Positions 1 to 10,113 of a stretch of 64,000 bases of DNA are shown piece by piece. The stretch's first letter is position 1; each line of letters starts with the position of its first letter. Source of the stretch: Rickettsia felis URRWXCal2 (GTDB lineage: Bacteria; Pseudomonadota; Alphaproteobacteria; Rickettsiales; Rickettsiaceae); the NCBI GenBank assembly GCA_000012145.1, contig CP000053.1:558001-622000 (forward strand), given 5' to 3'. Below the pieces are notes generated by a model. It saw nothing but the letters and a program-made list of their open reading frames with translations. It was not told where the DNA came from and did no database searches. Position numbers and translations under genes: made by a program.

Positions 1-114
1 ATGGGAGAACCTGATCCAAAACTTGCCGCATTTCAAGAATCATATTTAATAGAAAACGCTAAATGGCTTGAAGACGAAGAAGCTTATGAGTTAATGGCAG
101 AAAGTAATTATTAA
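1..114 (+). CDS. C-terminal end of an unidentified protein, cut by the window edge
   Basis: An open frame runs from the first base to a TAA at 112-114 and gives 37 acidic residues ending in ELMAESNY. It happens to begin with ATG, but the frame probably continues upstream of the window, so this is most likely the tail of a longer gene. I do not recognise the family. A repeat-filled gap follows. Confidence 0.35.
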   Translation: MGEPDPKLAAFQESYLIENAKWLEDEEAYELMAESNY

Positions 115-139
115 ATAGAATACATGCCTACATAGATAT

Positions 140-326
140 CGTCATTGCGAGCAGCTATTGTTGCGTGGAGCGGTGAAACTCACTGTGTCACCTAGTTCGC
201 TTGACCACGGGGTCCATAAAAACAATAAAAAATACTAATATTTTTAACTGGATCCCGTGGTCAAGCCATGGGATGACAAAGGTAAAATTGGTCCACGCAA
301 CAATGCCACGCGGAATGGCATCGAGA
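140..326. repeat. Palindromic repeat cluster (group C core with GTTGCGTGGA arms)
   Basis: The core at 185-278 pairs a CTTGACCACGGGGTCC strand with GGATCCCGTGGTCAAG around an AT-rich loop. Outer arms at about 158-170 and 291-303 (TTGTTGCGTGGA and TCCACGCAACAA) pair with each other. A group A fragment (GTCATTGCGAG) lies at 140-151. Related cores occur near 23.8 kb, 32.7 kb and 56.7 kb. It fills the gap between the first two genes. Confidence 0.75.
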
Positions 327-366
327 GTCGTATAACAATCTAAATAATCTCTAAAATCCATGAGTT

Positions 367-2029
367 TTGAAAATGGACTTTCTAAAAAATTTTTTGATAA
401 TATTCATAATTCTAATTCCAAATCTAGTATTAGCAAATACTTATCGGCAAATAAATTACAAAATAACACCTTTGTCTAATATGCCTGTTTCAGCTATTAA
501 AGTTGAAACGGAAATAATAGGCGATATGAGCGGTGAAGTTATTTTAGATTTACCCTATGCTTGGGCAAACGCCACATATTACAAGCAAATCAAAAATGTT
601 AAACTTGAGTATCCTATTGGAAAGTTGCAGTTTAGAAATCAAGACTCTAATGAAGCTATTTTAAATACGGGAAAAATCAATATTATTCGTTTAAGCTACG
701 AAATATATCAAAAAACCGGCAATCCTTGTGATGTCCACGAAGCAATAATTAGACAAAATTTAATTCATTCACCGGGTTATGGGCTTTTTGCTACTCCCGG
801 TGATCTAAATGGAAATGATATAGTAGAGTTTAATGTTGAATGGAATAATATTCCTGAAGCTTGGCAAGCGATATCAGATTATGGCCTTGGTAAAAGCGTG
901 AAATTTAAAGCTACGCGGATTGAATTATATAGTGCAGTTTATGCAGCAGGGGATTTACGTGTTTATAAAATTGTCGATCAAAAAAATCCTGTATATCTTT
1001 CATTACATGGTCAATTTGATCTTAAAGATGAAGAAATAGCTTCTTATATAAATAAAATTATCAAGGGACAAAGAGCATTTTTCCATGATAATGATTTTCC
1101 TTATTATGTAATCAGTTTAATTGAAGGTGATGAGCCATGATCACATGGGAGGAACAGGTTTAACAAATAGTTTTACCGCGTTTATTCCTCAAGGTTTGGA
1201 CAAACAGGATTATATAACGTTACTTGCTCATGAACATTTACATAATTGGACAGGGAAGAAAATACGTAATAACTTAGGAGGATTAAATTATTGGTGGAGT
1301 GAGGGATTTACCGATTATTATAGCAGGGTTTTAGCCTTACGTTCCAGTGTTATAACACTTGAAGAGTTTGTAGAAGAATTTAATCAATTCTTTGAGAATT
1401 ATTATTTATCACCTGTAATAAACGAGCCTAATAATTTAATCAAAACAGATTATTGGAAAGATTATGCAATACAAAGATTGCCATATTATCGTGGGTTTGT
1501 TTTTGCACTTTATTTGGATAATCTCATTAAAGAGAATAATAGGAGTAAATCGCTGGATAATGTTATGCTTGTTTTGTTTAAAACCTCAAAAGAACAAGAA
1601 TTTTCAAGCGATTATTTTAAAAAAGTAATTAAAGATTATGTTCCAAAAGGTATAGATAAAGAGATAAACGAATATATAGAACAAGGTAAAACTATAGATT
1701 TAGCTGATGTTGCTAAAGTGCTGCCGATCGAGAAAATAAAAATGGGGGCATATGACCGTGGTTTTGATAAAGATGCTTTAATAAATAATTATACAATAAA
1801 AAATATTGATGAAAATAGTAATGCTTATAAATCCGGACTTAGAAACGGGGACATAGTTATAAAATATGATTTTCCTAAATGGGGTTCTCCTGATCAGATA
1901 GTTACAATCAAAACAACTAAAGGTGAGTTTAAATTTAGACCTGAAAATGCTAATAAAAAAGATATATACAGGTTCAAGCCTAATTTGTCTAAAGAAGATA
2001 AGCTAAAAATCAAAAAGTTTTTTAGTTAG
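367..2029 (+). pseudogene. M61 family glycyl aminopeptidase-like metalloprotease, frameshifted
   Basis: Two overlapping frames together make one M61 peptidase. The first (367-1140; TTG start, or better the ATG at 373) opens with a signal-peptide-like segment and covers the beta-rich N-terminal domain. The second (1121-2029) carries the zinc motif HEHLH at its residues 37-41, the third ligand Glu61 in WWSEGFTDYY, and a C-terminal PDZ-like region. The frames switch near 1130-1142, just before HMGGTG, which precedes the catalytic domain in this family. Seen: one +1 frame change and otherwise full coverage. Inference: a recently broken periplasmic aminopeptidase, unless the frameshift is a sequencing error. 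Confidence 0.8.
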
Positions 2030-2156
2030 GAATAATATTTTAGCTATTTTGGGACTTCTTTATAACTGAATAGTTAAAAATTTTATACATCTTAAAATTA
2101 TACTTTTCTTTTTTTTATTTCTTTATATTATCCAAAAATAACTTATAAACTAGATA

Positions 2157-2741
2157 ATGAGGTATACAATGAATTCTTTATTAAAAGTATTATATCCGAA
2201 TAGAGTTGTAGAACATTTAAATACAAATTCTTATGCTCTAGATATTGTTAAAATAATTATGGGAGTAGTGGCTATTTTTGCTTCATCCCAAATAAGTATT
2301 CCTATAAAACCGGTCGCAATTACGATGCATAGCGTAATACTTTGTATTATCGCTTTTACTTATAGTCCACGTCTTAGTTTTCTAACTATACTGACTTTCA
2401 TTTTTATAGGTGTAATGGGTTTGCCGGTATTTTGTAAATTTTCTAGCGGGATAAATTATTTTTTAGGAGCAGCAGGAGGTTATTATCTCGGCTTCTTAAT
2501 TGGAACTCCAGTTATGAGTGCTTTAAAAGATAAACTAGCTGAGAATTTTATGAATGTTACCATAATTTGTATTATCGGTCATACTATATTTTATCTATTC
2601 GGTGTTAGCTGGCTTGCAAGTATGATAGGTTTAAAGCAGGCAATTTATAGCGGGTTTATAATTTTCATTCCAAGCGGTCTTGCTAAACTTTTTGTTTTCT
2701 CTTCTTTATTCTCTTACGTTAAGAATCTTAGACAAAAATAA
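2157..2741 (+). CDS. bioY: BioY, biotin transporter substrate-binding (S) component
   Basis: A 194-residue integral membrane protein with about six hydrophobic segments and the BioY pattern (ISIPIKPVAITMHS near residue 47, then a GLPVF...GAAGGYYLGF block). BioY binds biotin in the inner membrane and works alone or with an ECF energy module; no EcfA or EcfT gene is in this window. The ATG at 2169 is a better start than 2157, because GAGG lies about 6 bases upstream of it. The gene ends 9 bp before bioB on the same strand, so the two are very likely cotranscribed. Confidence 0.9.
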   Translation: MRYTMNSLLKVLYPNRVVEHLNTNSYALDIVKIIMGVVAIFASSQISIPIKPVAITMHSVILCIIAFTYSPRLSFLTILTFIFIGVMGLPVFCKFSSGINYFLGAAGGYYLGFLIGTPVMSALKDKLAENFMNVTIICIIGHTIFYLFGVSWLASMIGLKQAIYSGFIIFIPSGLAKLFVFSSLFSYVKNLRQK

Positions 2742-2750
2742 TTTTTAGAA

Positions 2751-3680
2751 ATGAAAAAATGGACTTTTGACGAGGCTAAAGAAATCTTTAGCTTTTCGTT
2801 TATGGAGCTGGTCTATCAAGCTCAAACAATACATCGTGCTAATTTTGATCCTAATAAGATCCAAATCAGCAGCCTCTTAAGCATTAAAACAGGTAGTTGT
2901 CCTGAAAATTGTAAATTCTGTCCTCAATCTTCTCACTATAAAACTTATGTAAAAAAAGAGCCTTTAATGCAAATTGAGGATGTAATTACGGCAGCAAAAC
3001 GTGCTAAAGCAGCAGGTAGTACTCGCTTTTGTATGGGAGCTGCGTGGCGTGGTCCACGTGATGAGGATTTAAAACTGGTTTGCGAGATGATTAAGGAGGT
3101 CAAAAAATTAGGCTTAGAAACTTGTGTTACTCTTGGTTTATTAAAAGAACATCAAGCAGTTACGCTTAAAGAAGCTGGGCTTGATTTTTATAATCATAAT
3201 ATTGATACTTCTGAAGAGTTTTATAATAAAATTATTACCACTCGTACTTTTCAGGATAGGTTAGATACATTAAGGTATGTTCGGGCTTCCGGTATGAAAG
3301 TATGCTGCGGCGGTATTTTAGGAATGGGAGAAACAAATGACGATCGTATTAATATGATCTTAACTCTTGCAAATCTTGAAGAACCTGCTGAATCGGTAAC
3401 TATCAATAAGCTGATAAAAATTCCAGGCACGCCATTAGAAAATGTACAAGATATTGATCCATTTGATTTTGTTCGAGTAATAGCTTTGGCAAGAATAATG
3501 ATTCCAAAATCTTATATTCGTTTATCGGCAGGTAGGGAACAAATGTCTGATGAATTACAAGCTTTATGTATTATGGCAGGCGTTTATTCAATATTCTACG
3601 GAGAAAAGATTTTAACCTCAGCTAATCCAATGCCTGAAAGAGACAATGATTTATTCCAGAAATTGGGAATTATACACTAA
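2751..3680 (+). CDS. bioB: Biotin synthase BioB (radical SAM)
   Basis: A 309-residue protein that converts dethiobiotin to biotin. The SAM-cluster cysteines are C50, C54 and C57 in [10 protein letters not shown] (CX3CX2C). The second-cluster ligands are all present: C94 (STRFCMG), a Cys in LETCVTLG, the CC pair in MKVCCGGI, and the Arg in YIRLSAGRE. It is slightly shorter than the E. coli enzyme but looks complete and intact. It sits 9 bp behind bioY. No bioA, bioD, bioF or bioC is in the window, so uptake of dethiobiotin through BioY followed by this last step is an attractive inference. Confidence 0.93.
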   Translation: MKKWTFDEAKEIFSFSFMELVYQAQTIHRANFDPNKIQISSLLSIKTGSCPENCKFCPQSSHYKTYVKKEPLMQIEDVITAAKRAKAAGSTRFCMGAAWRGPRDEDLKLVCEMIKEVKKLGLETCVTLGLLKEHQAVTLKEAGLDFYNHNIDTSEEFYNKIITTRTFQDRLDTLRYVRASGMKVCCGGILGMGETNDDRINMILTLANLEEPAESVTINKLIKIPGTPLENVQDIDPFDFVRVIALARIMIPKSYIRLSAGREQMSDELQALCIMAGVYSIFYGEKILTSANPMPERDNDLFQKLGIIH

Positions 3681-3722
3681 TTTACCTTTATTAATTTTTA
3701 AATTATTTATTAATAATATCCA

Positions 3723-3751
3723 TTGACACGCTCCAACATTTAAGTTATAAT
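3723..3751 (+). promoter_or_regulatory. Consensus sigma70 promoter
   Basis: TTGACA at 3723-3728 and TATAAT at 3746-3751 are both perfect consensus hexamers, with an ideal 17-bp spacer. Transcription should start near 3758. A strong AAGGGG ribosome-binding site at 3771-3776 leads to the ATG at 3784. It is the best promoter visible in the window and drives the frameshifted gene that follows. Confidence 0.8.
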
Positions 3752-3783
3752 GTCGTCACGATTTAATTTTAAGGGGAAAAATC

Positions 3784-4305
3784 ATGACAAAAATCTATAC
3801 AGGGCCACAAACCTCAAAAAAAAACATCTAGTTACTTTGATAGTGCTACAATTCATTTTCAAAATGCTACTAAAGCTGCGGCAGATTTTACAATGTATGC
3901 TACCTTAGCAACAGAACATGCTATTAATGTGATAGAGAATGGTGCAAGTGCTGTATGTTCTATTCAAGGTGTTATTTCTGATGTAAGTACTAATTATTCT
4001 TTTATATCTACATTTGCTCAAGCAACTGTAGCAAGCCTTGCAACTTTTGCTTATTACAATCCGCCTGTTCTTATAGGTGCTTGTGCTTTAGGAGCAATTG
4101 CAATTTCGCCGTACGATTCTATCAAATGTGCAGAAAATACAATAAAAGCAGGGATAGCTGCAGGATATGTAGCTTGTGAAACTGTGGAAGGTTTAATGGC
4201 AGGAGCAGCAGGTATAGTTTCTCTTATTGCTGATAATATCTACGGCGATACTGTGCAGAACTTGCTGGTGCTATTAATACTAACATGATAGAGTATTATA
4301 GCTAA
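3784..4305 (+). pseudogene. Small Ala/Gly-rich membrane protein gene with two frame breaks
   Basis: The ATG at 3784 opens a frame that stops after 15 codons, because of a run of nine A at about 3816-3824. With eight A it joins a long frame (3893-4288) rich in Ala, Gly, Ile and Val with two hydrophobic stretches. A second break near 4252 is likely: the other frame continues the Ala/Gly style (AELAGAINT...) to a TAA at 4303-4305. The whole product would be about 173 residues. I do not recognise the family. The strong promoter and ribosome-binding site suggest that the intact form was highly expressed. Polymerase slippage on the A run could still give some product. Confidence 0.6.
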
Positions 4306-4311
4306 AATATT

Positions 4312-4455
4312 AGACTTCTTGCATAACCTCCTTCTAAAGGTAATTTGTACGTCAATCCGGTACTCGCATCCTCACGTATGTTTATATACGCTGTGGTGCT
4401 GCGTTCCGTGTTTCCTTCAAATTCCTCTTTATAAGATAGGTTATGCAAGAAGTCT
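4312..4455. repeat. Group P palindromic element, copy 1 (144 bp)
   Basis: Arms AGACTTCTTGCATAACCT (4312-4329) and AGGTTATGCAAGAAGTCT (ending at 4455) pair almost perfectly. The core contains CCTCACGTATG and TATACGCTG. A second copy of the same length is at 40947-41090. The arms differ between the copies in ways that keep the pairing. Confidence 0.8.
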
Positions 4456-4516
4456 ATTGTTATACTCAATCGTCATTGCGAGCAGGCATTGTTGCATGGA
4501 CCGGTAATGCTCTTTA

Positions 4517-4634
4517 TGTCATTCTTAGCTAAAAGCAGGAATCCAGAAAAAAAGTATAAATACAGAAAATTTTTTAAATTAAAAGCTCGATTTATCTCGC
4601 TTTATGATGGATTCCTGCTTTCGTAGGAATGACA
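4517..4634. repeat. Group B palindromic repeat
   Basis: It begins TGTCATTC...GCAGGAATCC and ends with GGATTCCTGC...GGAATGACA, with AGCTCGATTTATCTCGC in the interior. A partial group A remnant and a stretch with no gene follow up to 4733. It lies between the broken membrane protein gene and the 3' end of gltX. Confidence 0.8.
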
Positions 4635-4733
4635 CCGAGCGTGTTTTTCGATCCATGCAACAAGACCTTCAGTCGCTCGCAATGACGGTTAGGTGTCCAC
4701 GCGGGCAATGCCTTGCGGGAATGACATAGAGAG

Positions 4734-6077
4734 TTAAGCACTAGTTAATCGTTTTATTATCTCTTCCCGATCAATCAAAGGTAAAACGCTTGCGATTTCC
4801 GGTCCTGATTCTCTGCCGGTTAAAGCAAGGCGAAGAGGCAGAAATAACTCCTTACCTTTTTTGCCTGTTATATTTGTTATTTCTTTAGTCCAAATACTCC
4901 AGCTATCTTTGGTAATTTTACCTTGCGGTAATACTTCTGCTGCTTGTTTTAAATATTCTTTATCTAAATTTAGACTTTTTACATTCGGAGTTTTATGACA
5001 AATCTCCCACCAATCTTTTACATCACGTAATTTTTGTAAATTGGGTCTTACCGATAACCAAAAATTTTCATCAATATACTCGGCATCGATTTCTTTAAGG
5101 TGGTTTTTTACTTCGTCAAAATCTAAACTTATCAATAATTTATGATTTAGTCTTTCCAAATCTTCTGGCTGATAGATAGTCGGGCTTTTAGAAAAACTAC
5201 TTATCTCAAATTGATTTGCTAGCTTCTCCATTGATTTATAAGGTAAGATTTGTGCCGATGAACCAAGTAAACTAAAAAAGCTAGCAATTGCCATAGCCTC
5301 AAGCCCGATTTCTTTTCTAAGAGTTGTGATTTCAAACCCTCCGACTCTTTTAGAAATTTTCTCGTCTTTATTGATTATTAAACTCAAATGCCCAAAAGTT
5401 GGAGGAGTAGTATTTAAAGCCTCAAACATTTGAATTTGAATAGCGGTATTGCTAACGTGATCTTCGCCCCTAATAATATGAGTAATATCATAATCAATAT
5501 CGTCAATAACCGAGCATAACATATAGGTCATACTACCGTCTGCTCTTATCACTATTGGTTCGCTTAAAGCCTTACCGTCATATTTAACTTCGCCTTTGAT
5601 CATATCATGCCAGCTAATAGGTTCATGATTTACCAAAAATCTATAATGCGGTTTTCTTCCTTGCTCTATATATTTTTGTGTTTGTTCTTCTGTTAGATTT
5701 AAGCTAGCTCGATCATAAATCGGCGGTAATCCCTTAGATAATTGAAATTTACGCTTTAATTCTAACTCTTCCGGAGTCTCATAGCAGGCATATAATCTTT
5801 TTTTGTCTAATAATAGATTTTTGATTTCATCATATCTACTTAAACGACTTAATTGATTAAATGTCTGATCCCAATTAAGATTTAAAAATTTTAAATCTTC
5901 TTCTATAGCGTCTTTATATTCCTGTTTACTACGCTCTAAATCCGTATCGTCAAATCTTAAAATAAACTGCCCGTTATGCTTCTTTGCATATAGCCAGTTA
6001 AGCAATGCTGCCCTGATATTTCCAACATGTAACATACCGGTCGGTGACGGAGCAAATCGTGTTATAATTTTTGTCAT
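4734..6077 (-). CDS. gltX: Glutamyl-tRNA synthetase
   Basis: A 447-residue class I synthetase charging tRNA with glutamate in the cytosol. The HIGH-type motif is [10 protein letters not shown] (residues 11-20) and the KMSKS-type motif is DEKISKR near residue 240. LRFDDTD and [10 protein letters not shown] are also typical of GluRS. Length is slightly below the usual 470. Alphaproteobacteria often carry two gltX genes, one of which charges tRNA-Gln for later amidation by GatCAB; which one this is cannot be decided here. It reads away from topA, and the gap between them is filled by a group B repeat. Confidence 0.95.
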   Translation of the reverse strand: MTKIITRFAPSPTGMLHVGNIRAALLNWLYAKKHNGQFILRFDDTDLERSKQEYKDAIEEDLKFLNLNWDQTFNQLSRLSRYDEIKNLLLDKKRLYACYETPEELELKRKFQLSKGLPPIYDRASLNLTEEQTQKYIEQGRKPHYRFLVNHEPISWHDMIKGEVKYDGKALSEPIVIRADGSMTYMLCSVIDDIDYDITHIIRGEDHVSNTAIQIQMFEALNTTPPTFGHLSLIINKDEKISKRVGGFEITTLRKEIGLEAMAIASFFSLLGSSAQILPYKSMEKLANQFEISSFSKSPTIYQPEDLERLNHKLLISLDFDEVKNHLKEIDAEYIDENFWLSVRPNLQKLRDVKDWWEICHKTPNVKSLNLDKEYLKQAAEVLPQGKITKDSWSIWTKEITNITGKKGKELFLPLRLALTGRESGPEIASVLPLIDREEIIKRLTSA

Positions 6078-6114
6078 TTTTACTTATTTTTTTGTCATTA
6101 TTTATATCCTTTTA

Positions 6115-6233
6115 TGTCATTTCCGCGGAAGCGGGAATCCAGCCACTAAAAAGTCTTAATACACTAAATTTTTAAAATTTAAAGCTCGATTTATCTCGCT
6201 TTATGCTGGATTCCTGCTTTCGCAGGAATGACA
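6115..6233. repeat. Group B palindromic repeat between topA and gltX
   Basis: TGTCATTTCCGCGGAAGCGG at the left pairs with the TTTCGCAGGAATGACA end at the right. The interior AGCTCGATTTATCTCGC is shared with the copies at 4517, 23611 and 28263. Confidence 0.8.
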
Positions 6234-6264
6234 TTAACTAAGTCACGGGGTGACACTAAACCAT

Positions 6265-8595
6265 TTACGCCTGTTTCTTTTCTAACTTCGCTTTATTATC
6301 TTCAATTAATTTCATCGCATCATCTAAGCTTAAATTTAGAAAATCATATTTTTTAGGTATTGAAATAAATTTACCCATATATTTTATGTAAGGACCGAAT
6401 TTACCGTATCCTATCATAATTTCCTCGCCGCTATCTTTATGAATACCTATTTTTAGCGGTAAGCTTAGAAGCTTTAATGCCATCTCAAGTGTGATGTCGT
6501 TTTGATTCAAGCTAGCAGGCACGGGGCTACGTTTTGGCTTTACTTTGCCTTCTTGTTCGCCGAGCTGAACATAAGGTCCGTAAGGTCCTTTTTTCAGATA
6601 TATTTCTATTCCGTCTTTATCAGTACCTAAAACCTTATTCTCATTAGGAGTAGCGGCAAGGTCGCCATCATTTTCATTATTATCGTTACCGCTAACAATA
6701 GATTTTCTGAAAGTACATTCAGGGTAATTACTACATGCTAAAAACGCTCCGAACTTACCGAGCTTTAAGCTAAGCTCGCCTGTTTTACATGAAGGACAAG
6801 CTTTAGATTCTTTATTTTCACTGAACAAGTGATAATCAAGAGCTTTCTGTACATAGCTAATAATCTCGGTTATTTTTTGTTCGTTTACCGATTCAATATT
6901 ATGGTTAAAACCGCTCCAAAAATTATTTAAAGCAGCTTTCCACTCAAGCTTACCTGCCGCTATTTCATCTAATTCATTTTCAAGACCTGCGGTAAAATCA
7001 TATTCTACATATTTCTTGAAAAAACCGACCAAGAATACCGTTACCAAACGTCCTAATTCTTCAGGCATAAATCGTTTTTTCTCAAGAGAGACATATTTTC
7101 GATCTTGTAAAACCGATAAAATACTAGCATAGGTCGAAGGGCGACCGATCCCAAGCTCTTCAAGTTTTTTCACTAAGCTTGCTTCCGAATATCTTGGAGG
7201 AGGTTCTGTAAAATGCTGATTAGGAATAATTTCTTTAGTTTTAAGCGGTTCTTGTTCTTTTAAAGGCGGCAGCATTTTATTTTCTTCTTCAGCCTCATCG
7301 TCCACACTTTCACGATAAACCTTATAAAACCCGTCAAATGCTATAGTTGATCCGTTTGCTTTTGCCAAATATTCTTTATTTTCCGAAGCTAAACTTGCAA
7401 CTACCAAATCCATTATCACATTTTCCATTTGGCAGGCTATAGTCCTTTTCCAAATTAGTTCATAAAGCTTATAATAATCCTTTTCTAGCTTTTCTTTTAA
7501 GCTATCAGGAGTATAAGTAATATTTGTCGGTCTTATAGCTTCATGAGCTTCTTGAGCATTTTTTACTTTGGATTTATAAATTCTAGGGCTATTCGGTAAA
7601 TATTTGTCACCGTAATTTTTATCGATTAACTTACGTATATCCGCTATTGCGTCATTTGATAATGTAACGCCGTCGGTTCTCATATAGGTAATAAGCCCTA
7701 TAGTTTCCTTACCTATGTCAACGCCCTCATAAAGTTTTTGTGCTATTTGCATAGTCTTTTTAGCACTAAAACCTAATTTTCTTGCTGCTTCTTGTTGTAG
7801 TGATGAAGTAATAAAAGGAGGTTGCGGCTGACGTTTTTGTTGTTTCTTTTCTATCTTATCAACATGAAAATTTTGAGATTTTAATTTTTCGGTTAAATCT
7901 TTGGCATCTTTTTCGTTAATAATTGAGAATTTTTCTAACTTCTGATCGTTTACGTGAGTCAATTTAGCAGTAAATAATTCATTATTACTATTTTGCATTT
8001 TAAGGCTAATATCCCAATATTCTTCCGACTTAAAACGCTCTATTTCATCTTCTCGCTCACATATTAATCGCAGAGCCACAGACTGTACACGTCCCGCCGA
8101 TTTACATCCAGGTAATTTACGCCATAAAAGAGGTGAAAGGGTAAAGCCGACTAAATAGTCTAAAGCTCTTCTTGCTTGCTGGGCATTTACTAAGTTAGCG
8201 TCAAGTTTTCTAGGGTTCTCAACGGCATGAATAATTGCTTTTTTAGTGATTTCATTAAAGGCTACCCTTTTGAAAAAATCATCGGATTTAACCTTATTTT
8301 TTTCTTTTATTACCTCTGCAACATGCCACGAGATAGCTTCACCCTCACGATCCGGATCGGTTGCAAGATATACTGCATCAGCTTTTTTTGCATCTTTAAC
8401 TATGGCATCTACATATTTACCGGCTTTATCGGAAATATCATATTTCATCGCAAAATTTTCATCAGGTAACACTGAGCCTTTTTTAGAAGGTAAATCTCTA
8501 ATATGACCGAATGATGCAATGACCTTAAACTCATCACCTAAATATTTATTTATCGTTTTTGCCTTTGCGGGCGATTCTACTATTACTAATTTCAT
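6265..8595 (-). CDS. topA: DNA topoisomerase I (type IA)
   Basis: A 776-residue enzyme that relaxes negative supercoils. The N-terminal TOPRIM domain is seen in LVIVESPAKAKTI and ATDPDREGEA. The active-site Tyr is in GLITYMRTDG near residue 300. The C-terminal part has one clear Cys4 zinc finger (CPSC...CSNYPEC) and further topoisomerase C-terminal repeats with KKGPYGPY-like blocks. The start ATG at 8595 gives the standard MKLVIVESPAKA beginning. It lies downstream of dprA on the same strand, a common alphaproteobacterial order, with a repeat between them. Confidence 0.97.
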   Translation of the reverse strand: MKLVIVESPAKAKTINKYLGDEFKVIASFGHIRDLPSKKGSVLPDENFAMKYDISDKAGKYVDAIVKDAKKADAVYLATDPDREGEAISWHVAEVIKEKNKVKSDDFFKRVAFNEITKKAIIHAVENPRKLDANLVNAQQARRALDYLVGFTLSPLLWRKLPGCKSAGRVQSVALRLICEREDEIERFKSEEYWDISLKMQNSNNELFTAKLTHVNDQKLEKFSIINEKDAKDLTEKLKSQNFHVDKIEKKQQKRQPQPPFITSSLQQEAARKLGFSAKKTMQIAQKLYEGVDIGKETIGLITYMRTDGVTLSNDAIADIRKLIDKNYGDKYLPNSPRIYKSKVKNAQEAHEAIRPTNITYTPDSLKEKLEKDYYKLYELIWKRTIACQMENVIMDLVVASLASENKEYLAKANGSTIAFDGFYKVYRESVDDEAEEENKMLPPLKEQEPLKTKEIIPNQHFTEPPPRYSEASLVKKLEELGIGRPSTYASILSVLQDRKYVSLEKKRFMPEELGRLVTVFLVGFFKKYVEYDFTAGLENELDEIAAGKLEWKAALNNFWSGFNHNIESVNEQKITEIISYVQKALDYHLFSENKESKACPSCKTGELSLKLGKFGAFLACSNYPECTFRKSIVSGNDNNENDGDLAATPNENKVLGTDKDGIEIYLKKGPYGPYVQLGEQEGKVKPKRSPVPASLNQNDITLEMALKLLSLPLKIGIHKDSGEEIMIGYGKFGPYIKYMGKFISIPKKYDFLNLSLDDAMKLIEDNKAKLEKKQA

Positions 8596-8656
8596 CGATG
8601 GTTATTTTTCATTATAAAAATAAATATTCTATTATTATTTGCCCCACTCTTTACTA

Positions 8657-8787
8657 TGTCATTCCCGCAAAAGCGAGAATCCAGCGTAAAGCGAGATTTT
8701 CAAAAAATCTTTTTGATCAAGATTTTATTCAAATAAAGCTTTTAAAAAGCTTTAAAGTATTGGATTCCCGCCTACGCGGGAATGACA
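8657..8787. repeat. Group B palindromic repeat between dprA and topA
   Basis: TGTCATTCCCGC...GAGAATCCAGC at the left faces TTGGATTCCCGCC...GGGAATGACA at the right. It lies in the gap between two same-strand genes and could form a strong hairpin in a shared transcript. Confidence 0.75.
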
Positions 8788-8794
8788 TAGAGCA

Positions 8795-9943
8795 TTAGGC
8801 GTAAACTAATGATATTTTATTGCCGGCGTGACGTATTGCTTTGCCGGCGAGTTCTAATTCTAATATTACCGTATATATAATAGGAAGCGATAACTCCGTT
8901 TCTTTTTGTAAAAATTCAAAATCTATAGGTACTGACGATAATAATTCCAATATAGCAGTACGCTCCTTTTGTGACGGTTCTTTAACATATCTAGTATTTA
9001 CTGTTCCTAGCTCAACAAAATCCTTAAATAATCCATTATCTTTTTTCATAAATTCTTCATATTGCGGTAAATTAGCTACAATATCGTCCACTGATTCCAC
9101 TAAATATGCTCCCTCTCTAATCAATTTATTTGTACCTTGACATCTTGGATCTAAAGGAAAGCCGGGAACGGCAAATATTTCCCTATTTTGTTCAAGTGCA
9201 AATTTTGCAGTTATTAATGAACCGGATTTTAAGCTTGCTTCTACTATCACTACTCCTAAGGCTAGCCCCGATATTATCCTATTACGCTGTGGAAAATGTT
9301 TTCCAAGCGGGGTAGAGCCGATAGGTAACTCAGCTAATATTAAACCTTCTTCTGCTAAATTTTCAAATAGTTTTTTATTTTCCGGTGGATATATATGATC
9401 AATACCGCCTGCAATAACTCCGATAGTTTGAGAAATTGCAGCTTGATGTACGCTGCTATCTATCCCCCTTGCTAATCCTGAAATAGTTATATATCCTTCT
9501 TTTACTAAATCATTTGCAATTTTATGAGCAAAACTTCTTCCGTTTGCAGAAGCGTTTCTTGCACCTACTATTGCAACGCATTTATTATGATTTAATAACT
9601 CTATATTACCTTTATAGCTTAATATTGGCGGTGGATCATAAATTTCAAGTAATAATTTTGAATATTCCGGAGATTTATATGTGATAATCTTAGCATTGTC
9701 TTTTTCGAGAAGCTCTAACTCTTTTTCAGCATCGCTTTTACTGAAAATTTTAATTGGTTTTGACTTTCCGCCTCGCAATGAAAAATCCGGAGCGTTATCT
9801 ATGGCAGTTGCTGCATCACCAAATAATTTAATTAAACTAAAGAAAGTTTTAGGACCGATATTTTCACTCCTAATAAGACGTAAAATATTAATTGTTTCAA
9901 TATCATAAGATATTTTAGGAGCAGAAAATAATTCTTTTAGCAT
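8795..9943 (-). CDS. dprA: DNA processing protein DprA (Smf)
   Basis: A 382-residue protein that loads RecA onto incoming single-stranded DNA in transformable bacteria. The Rossmann-like core is clear: VAIVGARNASANGRSFA near residue 130, then ISGLARGIDSSVHQAA, GGIDHIYPPEN, FPQRNRIISG and EASLKSGSLITA. A SAM/HhH-like N-terminus and a winged-helix C-terminus (AILELLSSVPIDF) are also present. The full domain set is intact. The role in an obligate intracellular bacterium is unclear. It is followed by topA. Confidence 0.95.
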   Translation of the reverse strand: MLKELFSAPKISYDIETINILRLIRSENIGPKTFFSLIKLFGDAATAIDNAPDFSLRGGKSKPIKIFSKSDAEKELELLEKDNAKIITYKSPEYSKLLLEIYDPPPILSYKGNIELLNHNKCVAIVGARNASANGRSFAHKIANDLVKEGYITISGLARGIDSSVHQAAISQTIGVIAGGIDHIYPPENKKLFENLAEEGLILAELPIGSTPLGKHFPQRNRIISGLALGVVIVEASLKSGSLITAKFALEQNREIFAVPGFPLDPRCQGTNKLIREGAYLVESVDDIVANLPQYEEFMKKDNGLFKDFVELGTVNTRYVKEPSQKERTAILELLSSVPIDFEFLQKETELSLPIIYTVILELELAGKAIRHAGNKISLVYA

Positions 9944-9984
9944 TATTTAGGGTTATTTGATATGGGTTTTGGTTTAATTGTTAA

Positions 9985-10083
9985 CGTCATTGCGAGGAAA
10001 TTTACAATAGTAAATTGTACGTACGCAATCTTGGGAAGGATTCCTGAGATTGCCACGCTCACTAACGTTCGCTCGCAATGACG
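9985..10083. repeat. Group A palindromic repeat
   Basis: It starts CGTCATTGCGAGGAAA and ends TTCGCTCGCAATGACG, with CCTGAGATTGCCACGC inside. It lies between the 3' end of the peroxiredoxin gene and the 5' end of dprA. Confidence 0.8.
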
Positions 10084-10113
10084 AAAAAACCGATCCACGC
10101 GGATGACATAATA

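Noticed and set aside
8227..8506. Two open frames on the plus strand inside topA
   Set aside because: Shadows of the topA coding strand with no ribosome-binding site and no recognisable domain.
8559..8798. 79-codon frame on the plus strand between topA and dprA
   Set aside because: It consists mainly of a translated group B repeat (VIPAKARIQ, LDSRLRGNDIE).
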